From positions 1 through 6,261 of the forward strand of contig JANJWY010000100.1 in the NCBI GenBank assembly GCA_024709285.1: 6,261 bases of DNA, written 5' to 3'. Numbering within the stretch: position 1 is the first letter of the stretch; each line of letters begins with the position of its first letter. The notes beneath the pieces are model-generated. The model was given only the letters and a program-made list of their open reading frames with translations. It had not been told where the DNA came from and ran no database searches. Made by a program: the position numbers and the translations under genes. Source of the stretch: Erysipelotrichaceae bacterium. GTDB lineage: Bacteria > Bacillota_I > Bacilli_A > Erysipelotrichales > Erysipelotrichaceae. Below, piece by piece: positions 1 to 5,311 of the stretch.

Positions 1-50
1 CCGTCTTGCACGATTTCATACAGTTCGCGCACTGTCATATAAACAGCCAT
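1..50 (-). CDS. Unidentified protein, N-terminal fragment (gene runs off the window)
   Basis: Only the first 17 codons are present, reading MAVYMTVRELYEIVQDG before the window ends. I do not recognise the family from this fragment and assign no function. Two ATG codons are adjacent (53-51 and 50-48). I prefer the second because the AAGGAG ribosome binding site at 58-63 lies 7 nt from it but only 4 nt from the first. The gene begins 22 nt after the rex stop codon, with no terminator or promoter between, so it is probably cotranscribed with rex. It would then be under the same predicted redox control. The reading frame is real in the sense that it has a good start signal, but the product is unknown. 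Confidence 0.6.
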   Translation of the reverse strand, partial: MAVYMTVRELYEIVQD

Positions 51-57
51 CATCTTA

Positions 58-63
58 CTCCTT
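58..63 (-). promoter_or_regulatory. Ribosome binding site of the gene downstream of rex
   Basis: The minus strand reads AAGGAG here, a strong Shine-Dalgarno match. It is 7 nt from the ATG at 50-48 and 4 nt from the ATG at 53-51, which favours the ATG at 50-48 as the start. Confidence 0.7.
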
Positions 64-72
64 GCTTCTATC

Positions 73-690
73 TTAGAAATTGTTTACTTGAAAAATCAGT
101 TCCTGAATGGTCGAAACGACATCGACCGTACGGATGATCACGCCCTTCGGCGCTTGAATGTGTTCATGGGTAAAATTAACGATTCCGACGATGCCGGACT
201 CAATCAGTAAATCCACGGTTTCCTGAGCATTGCCCGAAACGGTCAAAATCGCGATCCGGCAGCCCTCCGGAAGATATTGGTTAAAATCACGCAAGTGATA
301 CACCGGAACCTCTGAGAGAGATCCGATTTTATCATTGTCGGTGTCAAATGCACAGACGATTTCACCGACCACGTGATTCCAGCGGTTGTAATTCATTAAG
401 GCACGGCCTAAATTACCGGCACCGACCAAAATCAGTTTTTCATCGAAATTAACGCCTAACTGACCGTTGAAAACATCGATCAGACTGGCCACGTCATAGC
501 CGTAACCTTGTTTGCCTAACGATCCGATAAACGAGAAATCGCGGCGGATCGTCGTTGATTCGATATCAACGAAATTTCCCAGTTCGCGGGACATAATGCG
601 CTCGACGCCCATATGATGCAGTTTGCGTAGAGCTTTTAAATAGATTGGATAGCGTTGCAGTGTAGCCTTTGGTACTTTGTTATGTTTCAT
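73..690 (-). CDS. rex: Redox-sensing transcriptional repressor Rex
   Basis: Rex is a cytoplasmic homodimeric repressor. It binds DNA when NADH/NAD+ is low and is released by NADH, which derepresses fermentation and respiration genes. The 205-residue length is typical. Residues about 1-80 form the winged-helix DNA-binding domain, starting with the family signature VPKATLQRYPIY and containing TTIRRDFSFIGSLGKQGYGY (46-65). A Rossmann NAD(H) domain follows, with GAGNLG at 90-95, acidic AFDTD at 114-118 and the C-terminal swapped helix at the end. The usual LTVPA stretch reads LTVSG here (149-153), a minor variation. The frame also opens at GTG 699, but I start at ATG 690: the AAGGGTG ribosome site at 697-703 is 6 nt from this ATG, and the GTG would sit almost on the predicted transcript start. 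In Bacillus, rex also lies near tsaD, but with ydiF and moaC between. Its own promoter and a Rex-like operator lie just upstream. Confidence 0.95.
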   Translation of the reverse strand: MKHNKVPKATLQRYPIYLKALRKLHHMGVERIMSRELGNFVDIESTTIRRDFSFIGSLGKQGYGYDVASLIDVFNGQLGVNFDEKLILVGAGNLGRALMNYNRWNHVVGEIVCAFDTDNDKIGSLSEVPVYHLRDFNQYLPEGCRIAILTVSGNAQETVDLLIESGIVGIVNFTHEHIQAPKGVIIRTVDVVSTIQELIFQVNNF

Positions 691-696
691 TTCATT

Positions 697-703
697 CACC
701 CTT
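697..703 (-). promoter_or_regulatory. Ribosome binding site that fixes the rex start
   Basis: The minus strand reads AAGGGTG, a moderate Shine-Dalgarno match, 6 nt upstream of ATG 690-688. No comparable motif lies ahead of the alternative GTG at 699-697, which itself overlaps this site. If the promoter call is right, the transcript starts at about this motif and gives a leader of only about 12 nt. Confidence 0.65.
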
Positions 704-719
704 GTACATCATATCACAA
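702..719 (-). promoter_or_regulatory. Candidate Rex operator overlapping the rex -10
   Basis: The minus strand reads TTGTGATATGATGTACAA. The known Rex operator of Gram-positive bacteria is TTGTGA, six bases, TCACAA. The left arm here is perfect and the right arm (GTACAA) matches 4 of 6, so 10 of 12 arm bases agree with the correct 18-bp span. The -10 hexamer TATGAT is exactly the six-base centre, so bound Rex would occlude the promoter. Autoregulation of rex is inferred from this; binding is not shown. Confidence 0.6.
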
Positions 720-736
720 ATGTTTTGATTTGTGAA
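708..736 (-). promoter_or_regulatory. Sigma-A-type promoter for rex
   Basis: On the minus strand the -35 is TTCACA (736-731), one mismatch from TTGACA. The spacer is exactly 17 bp (730-714), and the -10 is TATGAT (713-708) preceded by TG-A, an extended -10. The predicted transcript start is near 701-703. The whole promoter lies in the 58-nt gap between the tsaD stop and the rex ATG, so rex can be expressed separately from the tsa operon as well as by readthrough. Confidence 0.7.
714..735. repeat. Perfect 8-bp inverted repeat across the rex promoter
   Basis: TCACAAAT (714-721) and ATTTGTGA (728-735) are exact reverse complements separated by 6 bases. The repeat covers the promoter spacer and most of the -35. 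No T-run follows on either strand, so it does not look like a terminator. Its arms are Rex half-sites, but in the everted order (TCACAA then TTGTGA), so it may simply be two neighbouring half-sites and not one operator. Confidence 0.6.
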
Positions 737-748
737 TAATCTGTCGAA

Positions 749-1762
749 TTAAACTTCCAAATCCAAACCGGCTTTTGCAGATGTCGTAAAATCTGCCCGA
801 ATTCCTTTCTTAAAAGCAATGGCTGCAGCCGCTCCGATCATCGCCGCATTGTCTGTTGTACACCATAACGGCGGTATCGATAAGGCAATGTCCGGATAAC
901 TGTCCATCATATGTATCAGGCGCTCGCGAAGTCGAGAGTTGGCAGAAACACCTCCTGCCAAAACAACTTGACGGACATCGACCATTTCCAACGCTTTCTT
1001 GGTTTTCAGCAATACTTCATCCAAAACAGCCTCTTGAAATGCATAGGCTAAATTCGCTTTATTCAGTTCTCTGCCCTGCCGCTCTTCTTTAAGTACCAGC
1101 TGCAAGACTGCAGATTTCAAGCCGCTAAACGAAAAGTCCAGCGGTTTTTCGGTTTTTACCCGAGGAAGGACATACTGCGTGGTTCCTTGTTTGGCTAAAG
1201 CATCGATGGCCGGACCACCGGGATATCCCAACTCCAATACGCGGGCAACTTTATCATAAGCTTCACCGATCGCATCATCCTGTGTCGTACCTAAAATCTC
1301 AAAATCATAATCTTCTTTCATGTATACCAGTTCCGTATGTCCGCCGGATACGACCAGGGCTAACAACGGAAACTTAAGATTTGTAACAAACGCATTGGCA
1401 TAAATGTGTCCGGCAATATGATGCACCGGAACCAATGGTTTTTGATAGTACCAGGCCAACGTCTTAGAGGCTAGCACACCGATATGCAAAGATCCGATCA
1501 GACCCGGACCTTGAGTAAAAGCGATGGCATCGACATCTTCCATCGAAACACCGGCTTTTTCAATGGAATCTTTGAGCACCAGGGAAATCTGTTCAATGTG
1601 TAAACGTGAGGCAACTTCCGGCATGACACCGCCAAAGGCGCGATGGGTATCGATTTGCGAAGATACGATATTTGAAAGAACTTTATTGCCATCTTGGATA
1701 AAAGCAATCGCCGTTTCATCACAACTGGTTTCAATGGCACAAATCAGTGATTTATCTGACAA
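749..1762 (-). CDS. tsaD: tRNA threonylcarbamoyladenosine synthase subunit TsaD
   Basis: TsaD is the catalytic subunit that transfers the threonylcarbamoyl group from threonylcarbamoyl-AMP to A37 of ANN-decoding tRNAs, forming t6A in a cytoplasmic complex with TsaB and TsaE. The 337 residues match the family length, and the ASKHA/Kae1 motifs appear in order: AIETSCDET (9-17), TQGPGLIGSLHIG (83-95), the metal-binding HxxxH as HIAGH (115-119), VVSGGHTEL (137-145), DDAIGEAYDKVAR (162-174), FSFSGLKSA (210-218), LAGGVSANSRLR (268-279) and TTDNAAMIG with D304 as the metal ligand. No key residue is missing. The start codon is TTG, chosen because GGAGGTGA lies upstream at good spacing and no ATG or GTG start precedes the essential AIETSCDET segment. 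It overlaps the end of rimI by 11 nt, so translation is probably coupled. Confidence 0.97.
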   Translation of the reverse strand: MSDKSLICAIETSCDETAIAFIQDGNKVLSNIVSSQIDTHRAFGGVMPEVASRLHIEQISLVLKDSIEKAGVSMEDVDAIAFTQGPGLIGSLHIGVLASKTLAWYYQKPLVPVHHIAGHIYANAFVTNLKFPLLALVVSGGHTELVYMKEDYDFEILGTTQDDAIGEAYDKVARVLELGYPGGPAIDALAKQGTTQYVLPRVKTEKPLDFSFSGLKSAVLQLVLKEERQGRELNKANLAYAFQEAVLDEVLLKTKKALEMVDVRQVVLAGGVSANSRLRERLIHMMDSYPDIALSIPPLWCTTDNAAMIGAAAAIAFKKGIRADFTTSAKAGLDLEV

Positions 1763-2204
1763 GATTTTTCACCTCCGCCATCATTTCATAAGCATCCTCA
1801 TGATTGTCCGAATAGTAATTCTTACGGACTTTGGTCACTTTATATCCAAAGGATTCATAAAGAGCGATCGCCGGCCGATTAGACACGCGAACCTCAAGGA
1901 ATATCTGATTGACCCCGTTTGAAGCGCAGTAGCGGTGAATCATTTCCAACATTTCCTTGGCATACCCTTTGCGCTGATAAGCTTTATGTACGCCAATGGT
2001 CGAAATCTCGGCTCGTTCATAGATGATCCATGCACAGCTTGCGGATATGATCTGATCATCGATTACACCGACCAAGCATAGAGAGAAGGGATTTTCGTTC
2101 AGTTCAAACAAAAAGTGCTCTCGATTCCATGGGGATGAGAATAACTCTTTTTCCAGCAGCAACACTTCCTCTAAATCTTGTTCATTCATTCTTCGGATGT
2201 TCAT
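1752..2204 (-). CDS. rimI: Ribosomal protein S18-alanine N-acetyltransferase RimI
   Basis: RimI is a GNAT-fold enzyme that transfers acetyl from acetyl-CoA to the N-terminal alanine of ribosomal protein S18; some homologues have wider substrates. The 150 residues are a single GNAT domain of normal size. Visible motifs are ISTIGVHKAYQRKGYA (67-82), which carries the acetyl-CoA pyrophosphate loop QRKGYA; FLEVRVSN (102-109) with the conserved E104; ALYESFGY (114-121); and RKNYYSDNHEDAYEM (127-141), the C-terminal stretch typical of RimI with the tyrosine expected to act as general acid. The start ATG overlaps the tsaB stop as ATGA, with GAGGA upstream. Its place between tsaB and tsaD is the same as in Bacillus and supports RimI over another GNAT. 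The last codons of rimI also encode the ribosome binding site of tsaD. Confidence 0.93.
   Translation of the reverse strand: MNIRRMNEQDLEEVLLLEKELFSSPWNREHFLFELNENPFSLCLVGVIDDQIISASCAWIIYERAEISTIGVHKAYQRKGYAKEMLEMIHRYCASNGVNQIFLEVRVSNRPAIALYESFGYKVTKVRKNYYSDNHEDAYEMMAEVKNLVR
1769..1776 (-). promoter_or_regulatory. Strong ribosome binding site that supports the TTG start of tsaD
   Basis: The minus strand reads GGAGGTGA, almost the full anti-Shine-Dalgarno complement, within the last codons of rimI. GGAGG lies 9 nt before the TTG at 1762-1760. A near-ideal site probably compensates for the weak start codon. Confidence 0.8.
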
Positions 2205-2803
2205 GATTTATATTCCTCACCACTCTTCAGATACATCGGTGTCAGCGCATCAATATCCTCTATAAGTCTTGCATATCGGATGCATGTCAGAATACCTTCG
2301 CGGATATCTGACTGACTGTCCGCCTCATTCAACAAATGCAGATCACCGGCGAACTGCCAGTGAGAATTTGCTTCTTTGAACTGCTTCACTTGTTCGATAG
2401 TGTAAATTGCCGGTGATTGAACCAATTGTCCTTCATCGACCAATCCCCCGTAAACCCGTGATGAACGGGCATCGAGCATGACAAAGGTGTTCTTACCTGT
2501 TGCGGCAATCAATTGCAGAGTCGTGGTCGTAAACACTTGAATCGAAGCAACACTTGCCAACACTTTCGCGATTGTCATAGCAATGCGAACGCCGGTGTAA
2601 CTGCCCGGCCCTTCAGTCAATATCACTGACTGTAACTGTCGGGGTTGCCAATCTGCAGAAGTGAAGCATTGATGGATGGCATCCATGACCTTCTCGGACT
2701 GTGATTTGAAGGCTTCCTGATGAACCATTGAAACGATCAACCCGTTTTCTACACACGCAACCGTCAGATGACGGTGAGCTGTATCAATAAATAATTGTTT
2801 CAT
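2201..2803 (-). CDS. tsaB: tRNA threonylcarbamoyladenosine synthesis protein TsaB
   Basis: TsaB is a catalytically inactive paralogue of TsaD. It heterodimerises with TsaD and recruits TsaE to form the t6A-synthesising complex. The 200 residues are slightly shorter than the roughly 230 of E. coli YeaZ and Bacillus YdiC. Motifs seen are FIDTA near the N-terminus (5-9, the ASKHA phosphate-1 strand), the family hallmark EGPGSYTGVRIA (64-75), MLDARSSRVYGG (109-120) and a C-terminal LTPMYLKSGEE. The usual HSE before the first long helix reads SQSE here. The ATG overlaps the tsaE stop (ATGA) and is preceded by GGAGG at 7-nt spacing. Its own TGA overlaps the rimI start in the same way. Position between tsaE and rimI confirms the assignment. 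Confidence 0.93.
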   Translation of the reverse strand: MKQLFIDTAHRHLTVACVENGLIVSMVHQEAFKSQSEKVMDAIHQCFTSADWQPRQLQSVILTEGPGSYTGVRIAMTIAKVLASVASIQVFTTTTLQLIAATGKNTFVMLDARSSRVYGGLVDEGQLVQSPAIYTIEQVKQFKEANSHWQFAGDLHLLNEADSQSDIREGILTCIRYARLIEDIDALTPMYLKSGEEYKS

Positions 2804-3246
2804 GCGATTGCCTCCAGCACACTCGACAAGGTCTCATCACAAGCAAAATGAAATCTGCGCGAAAACTCGTCGATTCTCTCAATGCGGATATCGAGCCGCT
2901 CTTTCGGCAGAATGTCTTCAATGTATTTGGGCCATTCGACCACACATACCCATTGCGGGTCAAAGAACTCATCAAACCCCAAGTCCTGATGCAACCCTTC
3001 TAAGCGATACGCATCAATGTGGATTAAGTTGAGTCGACCCTGATAAATTTTACTGATGGTAAAGGTCGGACTGTTCACAGTTTTCTCAATATCCAAACCT
3101 TTGGCAAGTCCTTGAGCAAACGTCGTTTTGCCCGCACCTAAATCACCTTGCAATGTGATCAAGATGCCATGTTCTATATTTTGGCCCAGTGCAGTGGCCA
3201 TTTGTTTTGTTTCCAAAGCTGAATGCGTTACTTTAATCAATTCCAT
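2800..3246 (-). CDS. tsaE: tRNA threonylcarbamoyladenosine synthesis ATPase TsaE
   Basis: TsaE is a small P-loop ATPase that binds the TsaB-TsaD pair and uses ATP hydrolysis to reset the complex between rounds of t6A formation. The 148 residues match the usual 150-160. Motifs are the Walker A loop GDLGAGKTT (34-42), the switch-I-like NSPTFTISKIY (58-68), LIHIDAYRLEG (74-84) with the conserved aspartate and DxYR, GFDEFF (90-95) and the diagnostic VVEWP (102-106). It is the first gene of the tsaE-tsaB-rimI-tsaD operon. The ATG follows AGGAG by 7 nt, and the promoter is about 20 nt upstream, giving a leader of about 16 nt. The stop TGA overlaps the tsaB ATG. Confidence 0.96.
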   Translation of the reverse strand: MELIKVTHSALETKQMATALGQNIEHGILITLQGDLGAGKTTFAQGLAKGLDIEKTVNSPTFTISKIYQGRLNLIHIDAYRLEGLHQDLGFDEFFDPQWVCVVEWPKYIEDILPKERLDIRIERIDEFSRRFHFACDETLSSVLEAIA

Positions 3247-3267
3247 GCGTATTCTCCTGTCTTGAGT

Positions 3268-3276
3268 ATTATATCA
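3268..3276 (-). promoter_or_regulatory. Extended -10 promoter of the tsaE-tsaB-rimI-tsaD operon
   Basis: The minus strand reads TGA-TATAAT, a consensus extended -10. No good -35 is seen: at 17-18 bp spacing the sequence is GGTCAT or CGGTCA, which falls in the terminator hairpin just upstream. The predicted transcript start is near 3261-3262, about 16 nt from the tsaE ATG, leaving room for little more than the ribosome binding site AGGAG (3254-3258). Confidence 0.7.
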
Positions 3277-3277
3277 T

Positions 3278-3304
3278 AAGAAAACTCTCGATGACCGAGA
3301 GTTT
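3278..3304 (-). terminator. Rho-independent terminator after the M48 peptidase gene
   Basis: AAACTCTCG (minus 3304-3296) pairs perfectly with CGAGAGTTT (minus 3290-3282) around a 5-base loop. A T-rich run, TTTTCTT, ends at 3278. It lies 65 nt beyond the M48 stop codon and runs directly into the tsaE promoter. It should separate the two transcription units. The T-run is interrupted by one C, so some readthrough is possible. Confidence 0.8.
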
Positions 3305-3368
3305 GATGGTGTGATAACATCCTTATGCTAATTTTTGGAAATTAAAGACATTATGAATCCTCAGATTG

Positions 3369-5174
3369 TTACAGGATTCTTGAATTTTCTATCTGTTGAA
3401 AACCATACTCAATTCTCAAAGTTTTCTTTGTTAGTCCGATGGTGAAAATATGCCAGCACGGCGCAATCTCGTCAAGGATTGCCTGACGAATGGCTTTTAA
3501 TTCGCTGCTCGACGGATCTTTTTTAAGTTGTACTGCCAATAGATACTCTGGAATTTCAGGCGCATACTCCAAATTCCTTATGACCAGATAAGCCCTTAAA
3601 ACACCCATACCCTTGATCGCACGGATGATTTTAGCAACGATTTCATTGGGCATATCATGAGGAATGAACTTGTCAGTGTCACGGATGAAATTCCGCTCTT
3701 CCATCACATCCTGAAAGGAAAGAATAAATCTCCGAGCATCCTGATAGTACTCAAATGCTGCCTCTTTCTGTCCGCACGACAAAGCATGATTTATCAGAAG
3801 ATTGTTGCATGCAAGTGAAAACTTGGGATCATCCGCCATCACGGATTTTAATATGTCTGCCCCTTGTTCATTACCGCTTTCAAGTAAAAGCCGGCCGTTA
3901 TGGAATCGCGAATCGATATTATCAGGATCACTCGTAATATTTGACTGAATCAGTTCAAGTGCTTTCTGGTGGCCTTCAATGGCTTCGGTCAAATGAATGT
4001 AGTCTTCAAATTTATCAGAAAACCGGGTAAGATCGATGGAGGCATTCTTAGCTTCTTTTTTCAGACTGTTAAGTTTTTTGACATTTTGTTGCCACTGCTC
4101 ATGATTCTCTTTCCACTTCTCATTGACCAATTGTTTCCACTGAGCACTCATCGCTTGAATCAAAGGATGGCTATCTGATTTTAAACTGTCATGATTCACA
4201 TGATGCTCAAGAACATCGGGCATTGCAACGCCTAAACTCTCAATACGCTGCAAATAGGTCGGATGAGTGGCATAGGGCAGCGATACTTCCTTCGATAAGG
4301 ACTCGATAAATTTTGTTTGAATTTCCCCTTCGATCGGCTGTTGGAAGGCACGATACATCCGACTGTACACATCCGCAGGCGCATTGGCTTCCATCCGATT
4401 CAACTGATTGATGTGTGGCCAAAAGCTGTTTCTTAAGTAATGATCCCAAATGTCCAGGCGTAACAAAGCAGTGCTTAACGCCTTGGGACTGGTAATGGAT
4501 GCGGCCATACGGTCGGCTTCAAATTCATTTTCACGCCTGAACTTGAAAAGTGCATTGTTGATGGCAGGTATATAGCGAAACAGAAAACTTGTAATCAAAA
4601 AGTTCTGTCTGCGCGATTTCTCAATATGATTTTGATAGACTTCTGACCAAATCAGCTTTGCTCTGTAAAGCTTAAAGAAATGGTTGCTGTGTGATTTGGA
4701 AAGATGAGAACACTCATGAGCCAAAACGGCCATCAGCTCTTCTTCACTCAACGCCATGATCAAAGGCAAACCGACAAACATATAGCGCTTCAGCTTACCA
4801 AAAACACCATACGAAAAATACTCAATCACTGAAGCACTCAGCTCATGCGTAATGATGATCTTCTCCATGGGCGGAAAGTCGATTTTCCTGCGGATTTCAT
4901 CGATCCGCTGCCACAGCTGCGGCGCATTTTTTTCCGTAAGTTCAAATCCTTGAGGCTCAGGTATCTTGACGATCAGGGTTTTTACCAAGGACACGACCAG
5001 CGCACCGGCAAATGCCACCATGGTCAGAATCGCTCTCATACCGGAAAAGCGTACCTGACCGCTTCCAAACATCGCATATCCGGCCAACGATAAAAGCAGA
5101 AGTGTCCCGATAATCAAGGACAGATAATACACAAATCCCAGGTTAGCCAAAAATCTTAATTTTAATTTTTCCAT
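3369..5174 (-). CDS. M48-family membrane zinc metallopeptidase with helical, TPR-like C-terminal domain
   Basis: This is probably an integral-membrane zinc endopeptidase of family M48, the HtpX/Ste24 group, members of which degrade or process membrane proteins. Two hydrophobic segments lie at about 14-37 and 46-69. Basic residues before the first and after the second suggest both termini and the active site face the cytoplasm, as in HtpX. The catalytic motif is HECSH (153-157), and the third zinc ligand is expected at E217 in EFEAD (217-221). THPTYLQRI (303-311) matches the HP..RI motif near the end of M48 domains. Residues about 320-601 are a long extension. A Lys/Glu/Gln-rich helical region (340-380) is followed by paired helices (about 395-485) resembling TPR repeats, with DPDN and DDPK turns. 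At 601 residues it is about twice the length of HtpX, so I give no symbol. GAGG lies 4 nt before the ATG. The gene has terminators on both sides and appears monocistronic; its substrate is unknown. Confidence 0.88.
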   Translation of the reverse strand: MEKLKLRFLANLGFVYYLSLIIGTLLLLSLAGYAMFGSGQVRFSGMRAILTMVAFAGALVVSLVKTLIVKIPEPQGFELTEKNAPQLWQRIDEIRRKIDFPPMEKIIITHELSASVIEYFSYGVFGKLKRYMFVGLPLIMALSEEELMAVLAHECSHLSKSHSNHFFKLYRAKLIWSEVYQNHIEKSRRQNFLITSFLFRYIPAINNALFKFRRENEFEADRMAASITSPKALSTALLRLDIWDHYLRNSFWPHINQLNRMEANAPADVYSRMYRAFQQPIEGEIQTKFIESLSKEVSLPYATHPTYLQRIESLGVAMPDVLEHHVNHDSLKSDSHPLIQAMSAQWKQLVNEKWKENHEQWQQNVKKLNSLKKEAKNASIDLTRFSDKFEDYIHLTEAIEGHQKALELIQSNITSDPDNIDSRFHNGRLLLESGNEQGADILKSVMADDPKFSLACNNLLINHALSCGQKEAAFEYYQDARRFILSFQDVMEERNFIRDTDKFIPHDMPNEIVAKIIRAIKGMGVLRAYLVIRNLEYAPEIPEYLLAVQLKKDPSSSELKAIRQAILDEIAPCWHIFTIGLTKKTLRIEYGFQQIENSRIL

Positions 5175-5198
5175 GTCCCCTCACACATATTTCTGTTG

Positions 5199-5232
5199 CT
5201 TATCGCAAAAACCTTTCTGATAAGATTTTATC
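5199..5232. repeat. Cluster of GATAA/TTATC inverted repeats at the M48 promoter
   Basis: GATAA and TTATC form a short inverted repeat with a 4-base centre (5219-5232) that covers the possible -10. A further CTTATC at 5199-5204 pairs with GATAAG at 5219-5224. This could be an operator for an unknown regulator, or chance in AT-rich sequence. Confidence 0.3.
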
Positions 5233-5233
5233 A
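5225..5233 (-). promoter_or_regulatory. Possible extended -10 promoter of the M48 peptidase gene
   Basis: The minus strand reads TGA-TAAAAT about 50 nt upstream of the ATG and after the preceding terminator. No convincing -35 is present at 16-18 bp. The gene needs a promoter in this gap because a strong terminator precedes it, and this is the best candidate. Confidence 0.45.
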
Positions 5234-5262
5234 TATGAACTTTAGAAAGTAAGAGGAAAATC

Positions 5263-5306
5263 AAAAAAATGAGAACATATGTTATCAATGTTCTCATGTC
5301 TTTTTT
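5263..5306 (-). terminator. Strong, nearly symmetrical intrinsic terminator after the antiporter subunit gene
   Basis: ATGAGAACAT (5269-5278) and ATGTTCTCAT (5288-5297) form a perfect 10-bp stem with a 9-base loop. On the minus strand the stem is followed by seven Ts (5269-5263) and preceded by an A-rich run, so it would terminate in either direction. It begins 14 nt beyond the stop codon of the antiporter subunit, which makes that gene the last of its operon. No plus-strand gene is present that would use it in reverse. Confidence 0.88.
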
Positions 5307-5311
5307 TCTTC

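Noticed and set aside
691..699. GTG at 699 as the rex start, three codons upstream of the chosen ATG
   Set aside because: It has no ribosome site upstream, overlaps the site that serves ATG 690, and lies at or within 2-4 nt of the predicted transcript start.
714..735. The 8-bp inverted repeat after tsaD as an intrinsic terminator
   Set aside because: The stem is AT-rich and is followed by GATATGATGTAC on the minus strand with no T-run. It overlaps a well-spaced promoter, so a regulatory role fits better.
1524..1922. A 132-codon open frame on the plus strand spanning the tsaD-rimI junction
   Set aside because: It lies opposite two genes with complete family motifs, has no recognisable ribosome site or domain, and its residues are antisense shadows. 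The other plus-strand frames (such as 856-1092, 2802-3032 and 4845-5093) were dropped for the same reason.
3329..3344. TAATTT-TTGG-AAATTA hairpin in the gap between the M48 gene and tsaE
   Set aside because: A 6-bp stem made only of A and T is unstable, has no T-run beyond it, and is likely by chance in this AT-rich gap.
3355..3379. A 7-bp inverted repeat GAATCCT/AGGATTC around the M48 stop codon, as a terminator
   Set aside because: The loop is 11 bases and no T-run follows on the minus strand. The hairpin at 3282-3304 is the better terminator.
4240..4449. Overlapping minus-strand frames inside the M48 gene (and similar ones inside tsaD and tsaE)
   Set aside because: They lie in alternative frames of genes with full motif sets, and show no ribosome site or recognisable domain.
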